NCBI GenBank assembly: GCA_964606165.1
Contig: CAZSFQ010000003.1
Coordinates: forward strand, 1 to 64,000
Length of the DNA: 64,000 bases
Source: UBA4923 sp964606165
GTDB taxonomy: Bacteria; Bacillota; Clostridia; Saccharofermentanales; DTU023
Direction: 5' to 3'
Part shown: positions 25,848 through 33,297 of the stretch, piece after piece
Layout: the number at the start of each line of letters is the position of its first letter
Numbering within the stretch: position 1 is the stretch's first letter
Position numbers and translations under genes: made by a program
Notes under the pieces: model-generated
What the model saw: only the letters and a program-made list of their open reading frames with translations
What the model was told of the DNA's origin: nothing
Databases searched by the model: none

Positions 25848-26476
25848 AGCAATTTTCTCCTCACTTGTTCGCGAATAAGCTCTGCTGTCTTCTCTTTCTG
25901 GTCGAGTGATTCAACACAGATGAACCGCTGGGGCTCCGCTTTCGCAATTGCCCGAAAACCTTGGCAAACCCGCTCCTTAAACAGATCATCCTCGACATCG
26001 ATCCGATCCTGCAATCCGCTTCCGTGGCGCTTGCCCAGCCTGGCGGCGCGCGCTTGCGAACCCAGCTCAAGCAGGATGGTCAAATCCGGAACTGTCTCAC
26101 CCATGGCCAGATTGTTCAGGGCTCGCACCAGATCGACGGGTAAACCGCGGCCGTATCCCTGGTAGGCGACCGACGAGTCGTGAAAGCGGTCACTGATCAC
26201 CCAGGTGCCCTCTTCCAGGGCGGGACGGATCACTTCACGGACCAGCTGGGCGCGGGCCGCTTCGAAGAGAAAAAGCTCGGTTTCGGGGGTCATCCGCTCA
26301 AAGCGCATGTCAAGTAAAAGGTGGCGGATCTCCTCACCGATCCTGGTTCCCCCCGGCTCACGCAGAATGAGGAGAGGAAGGCCCAGCGAACGCAGGTAGT
26401 CTGCGAGAAACTCGATCTGTGTCGTTTTCCCCGACCCGTCAATCCCTTCAAATGTGATCAATTTCCCCCTGGCCAA
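25844..26476 (-). CDS. tmk: Thymidylate kinase
   Basis: This is a 210-residue dTMP kinase. FEGIDGSGKTTQ is the P-loop, LREPGGTRIGEEIR the DR/E motif and DRFHDSSVAYQGYGRG the thymidine-binding segment. I start at TTG 26476 because GAGGAG lies 10 bases upstream and ARGKLITFEG is a typical opening; a TTG at 26494 is the alternative. Its 3' end overlaps darA. Confidence 0.93.
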   Translation of the reverse strand: MARGKLITFEGIDGSGKTTQIEFLADYLRSLGLPLLILREPGGTRIGEEIRHLLLDMRFERMTPETELFLFEAARAQLVREVIRPALEEGTWVISDRFHDSSVAYQGYGRGLPVDLVRALNNLAMGETVPDLTILLELGSQARAARLGKRHGSGLQDRIDVEDDLFKERVCQGFRAIAKAEPQRFICVESLDQKEKTAELIREQVRRKLL

Positions 26477-26543
26477 TGCTCTGATACTCCTCAAGCAATT
26501 CTCTTTTGACCGTTCACAGGACTGGTTTTATCTTAGCATAAAG

Positions 26544-27977
26544 TCATTGCGGCCCACGATGAAATTCCGGTGAAAATCCACGGACCGCGATACCCTCGGC
26601 AAGCAATTTTTCCAGGTAAAGCCGGTGGTCATCACTGACCTGTTCGCCCGGCCAGACCACGGGCATGCCTGGCGGGTAGGGGGCGACCGCTCCACCCGCC
26701 ACAGACGGTCCGGCCAGCCGGCCAAAGAGCGCCTGCCTGGGGCTTTGCTGGAAGCAGGCCTTGGCGGAAAGCAGAGCGTCCCGCTGCCTCGACAGGCTCT
26801 TCATCTTCCTGACGTGATCCGCCAGCCTTGCGGGGTCGGTTTCCACCGGCAAGGAGTTCAGCGCCTGAAAAAGGCGCTCATAATCCTCCGCGCTCTGGTC
26901 AAAGCCGGGGATGAAAACGGCCCGGGTCAGATCGACCAGCTCAGCGTCAATGCCCGCGGCATGGAGATGTCCCTGGAACTGGATGCGGTTGCGGCCTGTC
27001 CCGGAATAGTCGATGACAAGGCGTGACCGGTCCGCCCCTGACGGCAAAACCCTTTGGTAGCAAAGGGGAAGCCTCGCGCAAAGGTCTTCGTTCAAGCCGA
27101 TCAGGCGCTCAATGGCCGCACGGCCTCTTTGGACGGCCACCGCGCGCGCGGCATCCATGGAGGCCGCGATCAGAAAAGAAGGGCTGGATGTCTGGAAAAC
27201 CTTGACCAGGCCCGCCAGACGGGCAGGGTCCACGCGGCCGCTCCGAAGAGCCTCTTCCGACACGTGAAGGAAGGAAGCGGGAGTCAGGGCGGGCAGGGTC
27301 TTGTGGGCGCTCTGGCAGGTCATGTCCGCGCCCTGGGAAAGGGCTGTCGGAGGCAGAAGATCCGGGGCCGCCGCGAAGTGGGCCCCGTGGGCCTCGTCGA
27401 TGAGCAGGGCCATCCCCGCAGCTTTTGCCTCTTTGGCGACCGCCGAAAGATCCATGGTTCGTCCGTAATAGTCGGGGCAGGTTATATAGCAGGCCCTGGC
27501 GTCAGGATACTTGCGGATGGCCGAGATAAAAGAGCCGGCGTCGGGCTGGCCGTCGGGAAAATCCCTGCCTCCAGGAGCTGAAACGAATACAGGCTCCAGG
27601 CCAAGGATGGCGGCAGCGTGAACGGCCGCGATGTGGACAGCACGCGGCATGATGACCCGGTCACCCTCGCGGAGCGCCGCCGCCATCATGATGAAAAGGG
27701 AGGTGGTGGTGCCAGAAGTAATGAACCAGCTTTCAGCCGCGCCAAAAAAGGAGGCCGCCAGGCGGTAAGCCTCCCGGACATGGCTGGAGGGCGCGGCAAG
27801 GTCACCTGACGTTTCAAGTTCCGTGGTGTCAAGGGAACTGATTGGAAGGCCCGGCAGCTCCTGAAAGAGCTTTCCCTGCCGGTGGCCGGGCATATGAAAA
27901 GAAACCCGGTCCTCCATGGCCCTCAGCGCGTCCGCCAGGGGCGTCAGGGCCTGATCCTTGTTCTTTTCCGCGCTCAT
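26544..27977 (-). CDS. PLP-dependent Orn/Lys/Arg decarboxylase family protein (YaaO-like)
   Basis: This 477-residue short member of the Orn/Lys/Arg decarboxylase family has SFHMPGHRQG at the start, FITSGTTTSLF, LIDEAHGAHF and the PLP lysine in SAHKTLPALTP. It lacks the N-terminal wing of inducible decarboxylases, like B. subtilis YaaO and SpeA. It probably decarboxylates a basic amino acid for polyamine synthesis; the exact substrate cannot be read. It sits directly upstream of tmk, as yaaO does. No good Shine-Dalgarno precedes ATG 27977, so translation may depend on the upstream gene. Confidence 0.88.
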   Translation of the reverse strand: MSAEKNKDQALTPLADALRAMEDRVSFHMPGHRQGKLFQELPGLPISSLDTTELETSGDLAAPSSHVREAYRLAASFFGAAESWFITSGTTTSLFIMMAAALREGDRVIMPRAVHIAAVHAAAILGLEPVFVSAPGGRDFPDGQPDAGSFISAIRKYPDARACYITCPDYYGRTMDLSAVAKEAKAAGMALLIDEAHGAHFAAAPDLLPPTALSQGADMTCQSAHKTLPALTPASFLHVSEEALRSGRVDPARLAGLVKVFQTSSPSFLIAASMDAARAVAVQRGRAAIERLIGLNEDLCARLPLCYQRVLPSGADRSRLVIDYSGTGRNRIQFQGHLHAAGIDAELVDLTRAVFIPGFDQSAEDYERLFQALNSLPVETDPARLADHVRKMKSLSRQRDALLSAKACFQQSPRQALFGRLAGPSVAGGAVAPYPPGMPVVWPGEQVSDDHRLYLEKLLAEGIAVRGFSPEFHRGPQ

Positions 27978-27995
27978 AGGCCTGGCACCCGCTGC

Positions 27996-28013
27996 CTCGA
28001 TTTATAAATCGAG
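27996..28013. repeat. 18-bp perfect palindrome over a stop codon
   Basis: CTCGATTTATAAATCGAG is a perfect palindrome containing the TAA stop of the upstream basic protein gene. It could be an operator or form a hairpin that affects coupling to the decarboxylase gene 19 bp downstream. No other copy was noticed. Confidence 0.4.
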
Positions 28014-28481
28014 TTTCTGGTTACGGATGCTGTCCAGGTCGATCTGGATATCCTTCTCGATGCGGATGATGTCACGGGCGACATCAGCGGCAGTTTCCTC
28101 GCCCCGGAACTGCTGTCCTTCCTGTTTTGATTGTTTTCTGGATCCGCGTCTGCTTCTGCCGGACCTCTTTTTTCTTTCCTGGGAATCAGGTCTTGGCGAC
28201 TGCTGGGGGGCGGGGGCCGCCGTTTTTCTTTCTTCTTTTGGCTCGGCAGGCTGCTTTGCTTTTTGCTGTTTTTGCCTGTTCCCGTCCTTGCCGCTTCTTT
28301 GCTGGCCCTGGGAAGTCCGCTGGGAAGACCCGCCGCGCGGTTTTCCCTGCTGCGGCCGCCTGGGCTTGGATGATCCCTGTCCAGGCTTTCCCGATTGAGA
28401 CCCCTCTTTTTTTTGCGGTTCGCTTTTGGGCTTGATTTCTCTTCGGCGGACATCGCCGCGCTTGCGGTCATCTTCAGACAT
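28002..28481 (-). CDS. Hypothetical basic disordered protein
   Basis: This 159-residue protein is rich in Lys, Arg, Gln, Ser and Gly up to about residue 125 and is expected to be disordered and nucleic-acid binding. The last 30 residues (ETAADVARDIIRIEKDIQID...) look like an amphipathic helix and may be the conserved part. AAGGAG precedes ATG 28481 by about 11 bases. A second overlapping frame is also open here; I prefer this one because of the Shine-Dalgarno and the helix-forming end. I do not recognise the family. Confidence 0.6.
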   Translation of the reverse strand: MSEDDRKRGDVRRREIKPKSEPQKKEGSQSGKPGQGSSKPRRPQQGKPRGGSSQRTSQGQQRSGKDGNRQKQQKAKQPAEPKEERKTAAPAPQQSPRPDSQERKKRSGRSRRGSRKQSKQEGQQFRGEETAADVARDIIRIEKDIQIDLDSIRNQKLDL

Positions 28482-28537
28482 CAGTCAGCACGCTCCTTTA
28501 TCCACTCACTGTCCGGCGCGGCCGGACCTGTGATCAT

Positions 28538-29407
28538 TCAACTGTCTTCCGGCTTATTGTAGCACGCGGCGGACCGGCTTTCGGGAGCCTTGCCGCTTTG
28601 ACTGATGCTCTTGAACTGGTCCGCCAGCTCCAGGAAGGGGCAATCATCCAGCTGGAAGGGGCAGGCGGACCGGGTGTTTGACGGCCTGGCCGATGAGAGA
28701 TCCTGGGTAGCTTCTGTCTTTATCTCCTCCCGGGGATCTTCTTGCCTGCTCTTTGTTTCCAGGGCGGCCTGGTACAGGGTTCCAGCGGCTGCCGGCCGCC
28801 GCAGGTCCGGATCCTCGGACAGACAGGCGCGCAGCCTTTGAGCCAAGGGCCGGCCCAGCTGATTCATGATTTTTTTAATCAAGCGGCCGTCAAGCTCCGC
28901 GGCCATCCTGCCCGAGTACACGGCCAGGACCGACATGGCAAGGCTGTAGAGATCCGCTTCCGGACACAGCTGGCCAAAGTAGATCTCCGGTGCCGCGTAG
29001 CCTGCCGTCAAGACCCGGGAGCTGTCGGCCAGGTCCGCCTTGCCGTCCAGAAAACGCGAGGAGGCGAAATCAATGGGGCAGGCCCGGCCCTGCCTGGTAA
29101 TGACAATATTTTCCGGTGATAGATCCAGATGGGCGAAAGGCAGACCGGCAAAGAGGCTGATCAGGGCAAGTGAATCCAGGACCTGGTCAAACCAGCGCTG
29201 GATATTGGCGGGCGTGAGATCCTCTCCAGACAGCTGCCTCAGGGTTTCACCCTCCAGATACTCAAAAGTGTAATTACCGTCAGCGGAGGGGATGTCCCCC
29301 AAATGGCGGGGCAGGCCCGGAGACCTGACGCGTGAGAGCAATTCCGCCACCCGGCTGTCTGCCCAGCCTGCCACCGGCTTCTGGATTATCTTTTTTCCCT
29401 TTTCCAC
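28538..29407 (-). CDS. Serine/threonine protein kinase-like protein
   Basis: This 289-residue protein has a C-lobe kinase core: HLDLSPENIVI (catalytic loop, HRD read as HLD), PIDFA for DFG, and GYAAPEIYFG for the APE segment. YFEYLEGETLRQL is like the hinge. The N-lobe is very short and lacks a glycine-rich loop, so activity is uncertain. The C-terminal ~70 residues are low-complexity and contain CPFQLDDCPFLELADQF. It lies downstream of clpX beyond a terminator. The role is unknown. Confidence 0.7.
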   Translation of the reverse strand: MEKGKKIIQKPVAGWADSRVAELLSRVRSPGLPRHLGDIPSADGNYTFEYLEGETLRQLSGEDLTPANIQRWFDQVLDSLALISLFAGLPFAHLDLSPENIVITRQGRACPIDFASSRFLDGKADLADSSRVLTAGYAAPEIYFGQLCPEADLYSLAMSVLAVYSGRMAAELDGRLIKKIMNQLGRPLAQRLRACLSEDPDLRRPAAAGTLYQAALETKSRQEDPREEIKTEATQDLSSARPSNTRSACPFQLDDCPFLELADQFKSISQSGKAPESRSAACYNKPEDS

Positions 29408-29454
29408 ACCGCCCCCTCAACCGGGTCATTTGCCCCAGTGTCAGGTTTTGAGGC

Positions 29455-29486
29455 AAAAAAAGACCGGCAGAGTTCCGGTCTTTTTC
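29455..29486 (-). terminator. Terminator after clpX
   Basis: AGACCGG (29461-29467) pairs with CCGGTCT (29475-29481). On the minus strand the stem is followed by TTTTTT. The plus strand also has a TTTTT, so it could work both ways. Confidence 0.85.
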
Positions 29487-29524
29487 CGTCAGGACGGGAC
29501 AATTTGCCGTTTCGCGGCCATCCG

Positions 29525-30817
29525 TCAAGCGTTGGCGGCCTTCTTGCTGTCCCCCTGTTTTTTTCGTTTCAGGCGCGGCTTTTCATCACCCTTGACACTG
29601 GCAACCGTGATGACGACTTCACAGACATCACCGCAGGAGGGAATCTCATACATGACATCCAACATCAGCCGCTCCAGGATGGTGCGGAGGCCGCGGGCCC
29701 CGGTCTTGAGTTCCAGGGCCTGTTTGGCGATTTCGCGGATGGCCTTGGGCTCAAAGACCAGATCGACGTCATCAAAACGCATGAGTTTTTTATACTGCCT
29801 CAAAAGCGCGTTGCGCGGTTCTTCCAGGACACGGACCAGCGCCTTCTCATCCAGCTCTTCCAAGGCTACCACGACAGGAACCCGGCCCACAAACTCCGGG
29901 ATCAGGCCGAATTTCAGCAGGTCTTCGGGCAGGAGACGTGAGAACAATTCCTTGTCGCTCAGCTTGGAGGATCCCTCGATTTCAGCACCGAAACCGATGG
30001 ACTTCTGGCCGATCCGGTCACGGATGATCTTGTCCATGCCCGCGAAGGCGCCGCCCAGGATGAAAAGGATGTTGGTCGTATCGATCTGGATGAACTCCTG
30101 GTGGGGGTGCTTGCGCCCGCCCTGGGGAGGGACGTTGGCCATGGTGCTTTCCAGGATCTTGAGCAGGGCCTGCTGGACACCTTCCCCGCTGACATCGCGG
30201 GTGATGGAGGGGTTGTCCGAACGCCGGGTGATCTTGTCGATCTCGTCGATGTAAATGATGCCCTGCTCGGCCGCGGCGATATTGAAGTCGGCATTCTGGA
30301 TCAGGCGCAGAAGGATGTTTTCCACGTCCTCACCCACGTAACCGGCTTCGGTCAGGGCCGTGGCGTCCGCGATGGCAAAGGGTACATTCAAAATCCGGGC
30401 CAGGGTCTGGGCCATCAGGGTCTTGCCTGAACCGGACGGCCCCAAAAGCATGATATTGCTCTTGGCCAGCTCCACCCCGTCATCCTCCTGATCAACCAGG
30501 TCGGAGAAGACGCGTTTGTAATGGTTATAGACGGAAACCGCCAGGGTTTTTTTGGCTTCATCCTGGCCGATCACATATTCGTCGAGTTTTTCCTTGATCT
30601 GCTGCGGGGTCAGAAGATTCATCTCATCCACTTCGGGCGCCCCCTTGGACCGGCCCGGAACCGGATCTTCCGCCAGCATCTCGTCGCAGAGGATGACGCA
30701 TTCATTGCAAATGTAGACGCCGGGACCGGCGATCAGGCGCTCCACCTGGCTTTCCGTTTTTCCGCAAAAGGAACAGTGCAGTGACTTGTATTGATCCTGG
30801 TCTTTTCTGTCCGACAT
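29525..30817 (-). CDS. clpX: ATP-dependent Clp protease ATP-binding subunit ClpX
   Basis: This 430-residue AAA+ unfoldase feeds substrates to ClpP. The N-terminal zinc-binding domain has CSFCGK and CNECVILC. Walker A is GPSGSGKT, Walker B IIYIDEIDKI, and an RYKK-like pore region follows. Length and order are typical. It is downstream of clpP on the same strand in a tig-clpP-clpX unit, the order seen in E. coli. Confidence 0.97.
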   Translation of the reverse strand: MSDRKDQDQYKSLHCSFCGKTESQVERLIAGPGVYICNECVILCDEMLAEDPVPGRSKGAPEVDEMNLLTPQQIKEKLDEYVIGQDEAKKTLAVSVYNHYKRVFSDLVDQEDDGVELAKSNIMLLGPSGSGKTLMAQTLARILNVPFAIADATALTEAGYVGEDVENILLRLIQNADFNIAAAEQGIIYIDEIDKITRRSDNPSITRDVSGEGVQQALLKILESTMANVPPQGGRKHPHQEFIQIDTTNILFILGGAFAGMDKIIRDRIGQKSIGFGAEIEGSSKLSDKELFSRLLPEDLLKFGLIPEFVGRVPVVVALEELDEKALVRVLEEPRNALLRQYKKLMRFDDVDLVFEPKAIREIAKQALELKTGARGLRTILERLMLDVMYEIPSCGDVCEVVITVASVKGDEKPRLKRKKQGDSKKAANA

Positions 30818-30842
30818 GGCTGCTTCCTCGTTTGCTGGCGCG

Positions 30843-31466
30843 CTAGACGCGTTTGGTCATGATCTTGTCGATCAGACCGTACTCGAGTGCTTCTTGCGCC
30901 GACAACCACCTGTCGCGGTCGGTGTCGCGCTCGATGACCTCATAGGGCTGCCCCGTTTTTTCCGCCAGAATTTCGTTGAGGCGTTTTTTCAGCCTTACGA
31001 TGTATTCGGCCGCGATGGTAATGTCTGTGGCCTGTCCGTGCGCGCCTCCGCTGGGCTGATGGATCATCAGGTCGGCGTTGGGCAGGGCGAAGCGTTTGCC
31101 CGGGGTCCCGGCCGCCACAAGAAAGGCTCCCATGCTGGCCGCCATGCCCATGCAGATGGTCTGGACATCCGGCTTGATGTACTGCATGGTGTCATAAATC
31201 AGGAGGCCCGAGGAAATCTCCCCGCCCGGGCTGTTGATGTAGAACTGAATATCTTTATCGGGGTCTTCCGCCTCCAGGAAAAGGAACTGCGCCATGACCA
31301 GGCTGGCGGTGACGTGGTTGACTTGGTCACTCAGGATTACAATGCGCTCCTTGAGGAGCCTGGAAAAAATATCGTAAGAGCGTTCCCCTCGCGTTGTCTG
31401 CTCGACCACCATGGGTACCAGGTTCATCCGGGCCGGGTCGAAGCGGGTCTCATCCGTCAAATTCAT
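30843..31466 (-). CDS. clpP: ATP-dependent Clp protease proteolytic subunit ClpP
   Basis: This 207-residue serine protease has the triad S111 (GMAASMGAF), H136 (MIHQPSGG) and D185 (RDTDRDRW). The start is set at ATG 31466, which has GGAGG 8 bases upstream; that Shine-Dalgarno lies inside the first codons of a possible ATG at 31481. A short propeptide-like leader precedes LVPMVVEQT. It is placed between tig and clpX. Confidence 0.95.
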   Translation of the reverse strand: MNLTDETRFDPARMNLVPMVVEQTTRGERSYDIFSRLLKERIVILSDQVNHVTASLVMAQFLFLEAEDPDKDIQFYINSPGGEISSGLLIYDTMQYIKPDVQTICMGMAASMGAFLVAAGTPGKRFALPNADLMIHQPSGGAHGQATDITIAAEYIVRLKKRLNEILAEKTGQPYEVIERDTDRDRWLSAQEALEYGLIDKIMTKRV

Positions 31467-31504
31467 CTCAATATCCTCCATTTCTACGAGGTTCGATTGT
31501 TGGT

Positions 31505-32908
31505 TTATTCTTCATGGGCATGATCATGGCCGTGATGGTGGTCGTGGCCATGATCGTGATCGTGGTCGTGATGGTGGTCGTCCTCCTCATCCGGTTCGGG
31601 CGGCACATCCGTGGCAAGGCTGACTTCTCTGAGCCAGTCAAGAAGTTTCCGGCTCTCGAAATCATGACGCAGGTGCTCCTCATCGTGATCGGACTTCAGA
31701 TACTGTTCCCGGAACAGCTCGACCGAAACACCTGCTTCTTCAGCCGCTTCCCCCACCGCTTTCTCAAACTCTTCCTCACTTAATTCAAACCGCTCTTTCT
31801 CCGACTCGCGGATGGTTTCGACCACCCAGGCGCTTTCGATCAGTTTGCGGGATTTCCTGGCCTGTCCGGCCCGGTATTGGGCCGGGGTCTGGCCGGAGTA
31901 TTGCAAAAAATCCCTGAAGCTTAGGCCATACATGGCGAACTGCTGTTCCTGGCGTTCGATGGCCCGGTCAATTTCATCCTCAACGATGAGATCTGAAAGC
32001 TCAATGGCCGAGCCGGCCACAATCTTGTCGATGATGTTTTGCTCGAAGGCCTGGTCAGCCTGGGCATTCATCTCCCGGGACAGCTCCTCGCGGATCTCAG
32101 CCCGGTACTCTTCCACCGTATCACAGCTGTCGCTGACGTCGCGTACAAACTCATCGTCAATCTCAGGCAATTCCTTGACCAGGATTTCATGGATTTTGAC
32201 CTTGAAAACGACATCCTGTCCTGCCAGGTCTTCCGCCTGATAAGTTTCGGGGAAGGTCAGCGGGAGATCGAACTCATCGCCAGCGCTGCGGCCGATCAGG
32301 CCTTCTTCAAAGCCCGGTATAAAAGACCCCGACCCGATTTCCAGCTGATGTCCTTCCGCCTCGCCGCCTTCGAAGGCCTGCTCGCCTCGAAAACCTTTGT
32401 AGTCGATGGTGACCCGGTCCCCTTCTTCTACCGGCCGGTCTGTCACGGGCACCAGGCGGGAAACACGCTCCCGGGCCTCTTCAATCTTGCGGTCAACCGC
32501 CTCTTCTTCAACCTCGGCAGGGGGCCGGTAGGCTTCCAGGCCCTCATATTTCCCGAGTTTCACCTCGGGCTTCAGGGCTACGCTGACTTCAAAGACCAGG
32601 CCGGACTGGCCGCTGATCTCCTTGACATTGAAGCGCGGGTCGGAAAAAGGGGCGATTTCGTGTTCTTCCAGGGCCTGGCCGTAGGCTTTGGGCAAGGCAA
32701 TTTCGAGCGCGTCGTCATACAAAATATCTTCACCGTAATGGCGGACCACGACCGGATAGGGCGCTTTCCCCTTCCGAAAGCCCGGCACCTGAAAATGGCG
32801 GGCATTTTTGCGGTGGGCAGCCTGCAATGATTGTTTGAATTCTTCCGGCGGGACCTCAACGGCCAGTACGGCGGTCCTTTGGTCTTCCGAAACTTTCTGT
32901 GACGTCAT
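31505..32908 (-). CDS. tig: Trigger factor with His-rich C-terminal tail
   Basis: This 467-residue ribosome-associated chaperone and prolyl isomerase has the ribosome-binding signature GFRKGKAPYPVV near residue 45. The FKBP-type PPIase domain spans about 150-240 (DRVTIDYKGF). The C-terminal chaperone arms end near 430. The last ~30 residues are almost only His, Asp, Glu and Gly (HDHDHDHGHDHHHGHDH). Trigger factors normally lack this; similar tails on SlyD or HypB bind nickel. AAGGAGG sits 5 bases before ATG 32908. An extended -10 promoter lies at 32990-32998. Confidence 0.95.
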   Translation of the reverse strand: MTSQKVSEDQRTAVLAVEVPPEEFKQSLQAAHRKNARHFQVPGFRKGKAPYPVVVRHYGEDILYDDALEIALPKAYGQALEEHEIAPFSDPRFNVKEISGQSGLVFEVSVALKPEVKLGKYEGLEAYRPPAEVEEEAVDRKIEEARERVSRLVPVTDRPVEEGDRVTIDYKGFRGEQAFEGGEAEGHQLEIGSGSFIPGFEEGLIGRSAGDEFDLPLTFPETYQAEDLAGQDVVFKVKIHEILVKELPEIDDEFVRDVSDSCDTVEEYRAEIREELSREMNAQADQAFEQNIIDKIVAGSAIELSDLIVEDEIDRAIERQEQQFAMYGLSFRDFLQYSGQTPAQYRAGQARKSRKLIESAWVVETIRESEKERFELSEEEFEKAVGEAAEEAGVSVELFREQYLKSDHDEEHLRHDFESRKLLDWLREVSLATDVPPEPDEEDDHHHDHDHDHGHDHHHGHDHAHEE

Positions 32909-32989
32909 AGCGTCCTCCTTGACTGTGTAATATCGATGAGCCGCCACGGTCCCGCGGGAGCGCGGCAACTGCATTTTTGTCCATATGAT

Positions 32990-32998
32990 ACTATATCA
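32990..32998 (-). promoter_or_regulatory. Extended -10 promoter for tig-clpP-clpX
   Basis: On the minus strand TGATATAGT gives an extended -10 (TGnTATAGT) about 85 bp before the tig start. No clear -35 is present. It diverges from the candidate 6S RNA promoter. Confidence 0.5.
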
Positions 32999-33049
32999 CG
33001 CGCCCACCCATGGCGGCCCTATGTGACGCCGGCCCCGTAACAGGAAGAT

Positions 33050-33078
33050 TTGAAGCGCCCCTGCAATCGTGCTATCAT
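33050..33078 (+). promoter_or_regulatory. Promoter of the candidate 6S RNA
   Basis: TTGAAG (33050-33055) and TATCAT (33073-33078) are spaced by 17 bp, with TGC before the -10. Transcription would start near 33085. Confidence 0.6.
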
Positions 33079-33084
33079 AAAGTT

Positions 33085-33258
33085 GCCTGAAATGCGCGGC
33101 GCTCTTGTTTTTGGACCACCATTTTTTGAAGGGGAGTCCGGGTCGATGTGGAATAGGAATAGGCCTTTTGAAAGGACATTCTAAGACCACCGCAGGGCAC
33201 CCACCTGGCTTGTAGGCTGGGTATCAAAAAAGGAGTGCGGCATTTCGGGTTTCCTTTT
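33085..33258 (+). ncRNA. ssrS: Candidate 6S RNA
   Basis: About 174 nt lie between a good promoter and cysS. Long closing stems pair 33086-33095 (CCTGAAATGC) with 33240-33249 (GCATTTCGGG), and 33099-33117 with 33220-33238 over 16 of 19 positions. A central open region follows, with an ACCCA/TGGGT hairpin on its 3' side containing GGGCACCCACC (33196-33206), and a terminal arm near 33137-33190. This rod with a central bubble is the 6S architecture, which mimics an open promoter and sequesters RNA polymerase. The size is right. There is no strong T-run terminator, so the 3' end is uncertain. A T-box leader for cysS was considered, but no specifier or T-box motif was found. Confidence 0.6.
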
Positions 33259-33297
33259 GTTAAAAGGACAGCCAACTCGACTTTGGGAGGAGCGGTT

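Noticed and set aside
27974..28471. Alternative 165-codon frame over the basic protein gene
   Set aside because: The other frame has a Shine-Dalgarno and a plausible helical C-terminus; this one is low-complexity without features.
33085..33297. T-box leader for cysS
   Set aside because: No specifier loop, no T-box sequence (GGGTGGNACCGCG) and no terminator/antiterminator pair; structure fits 6S better.
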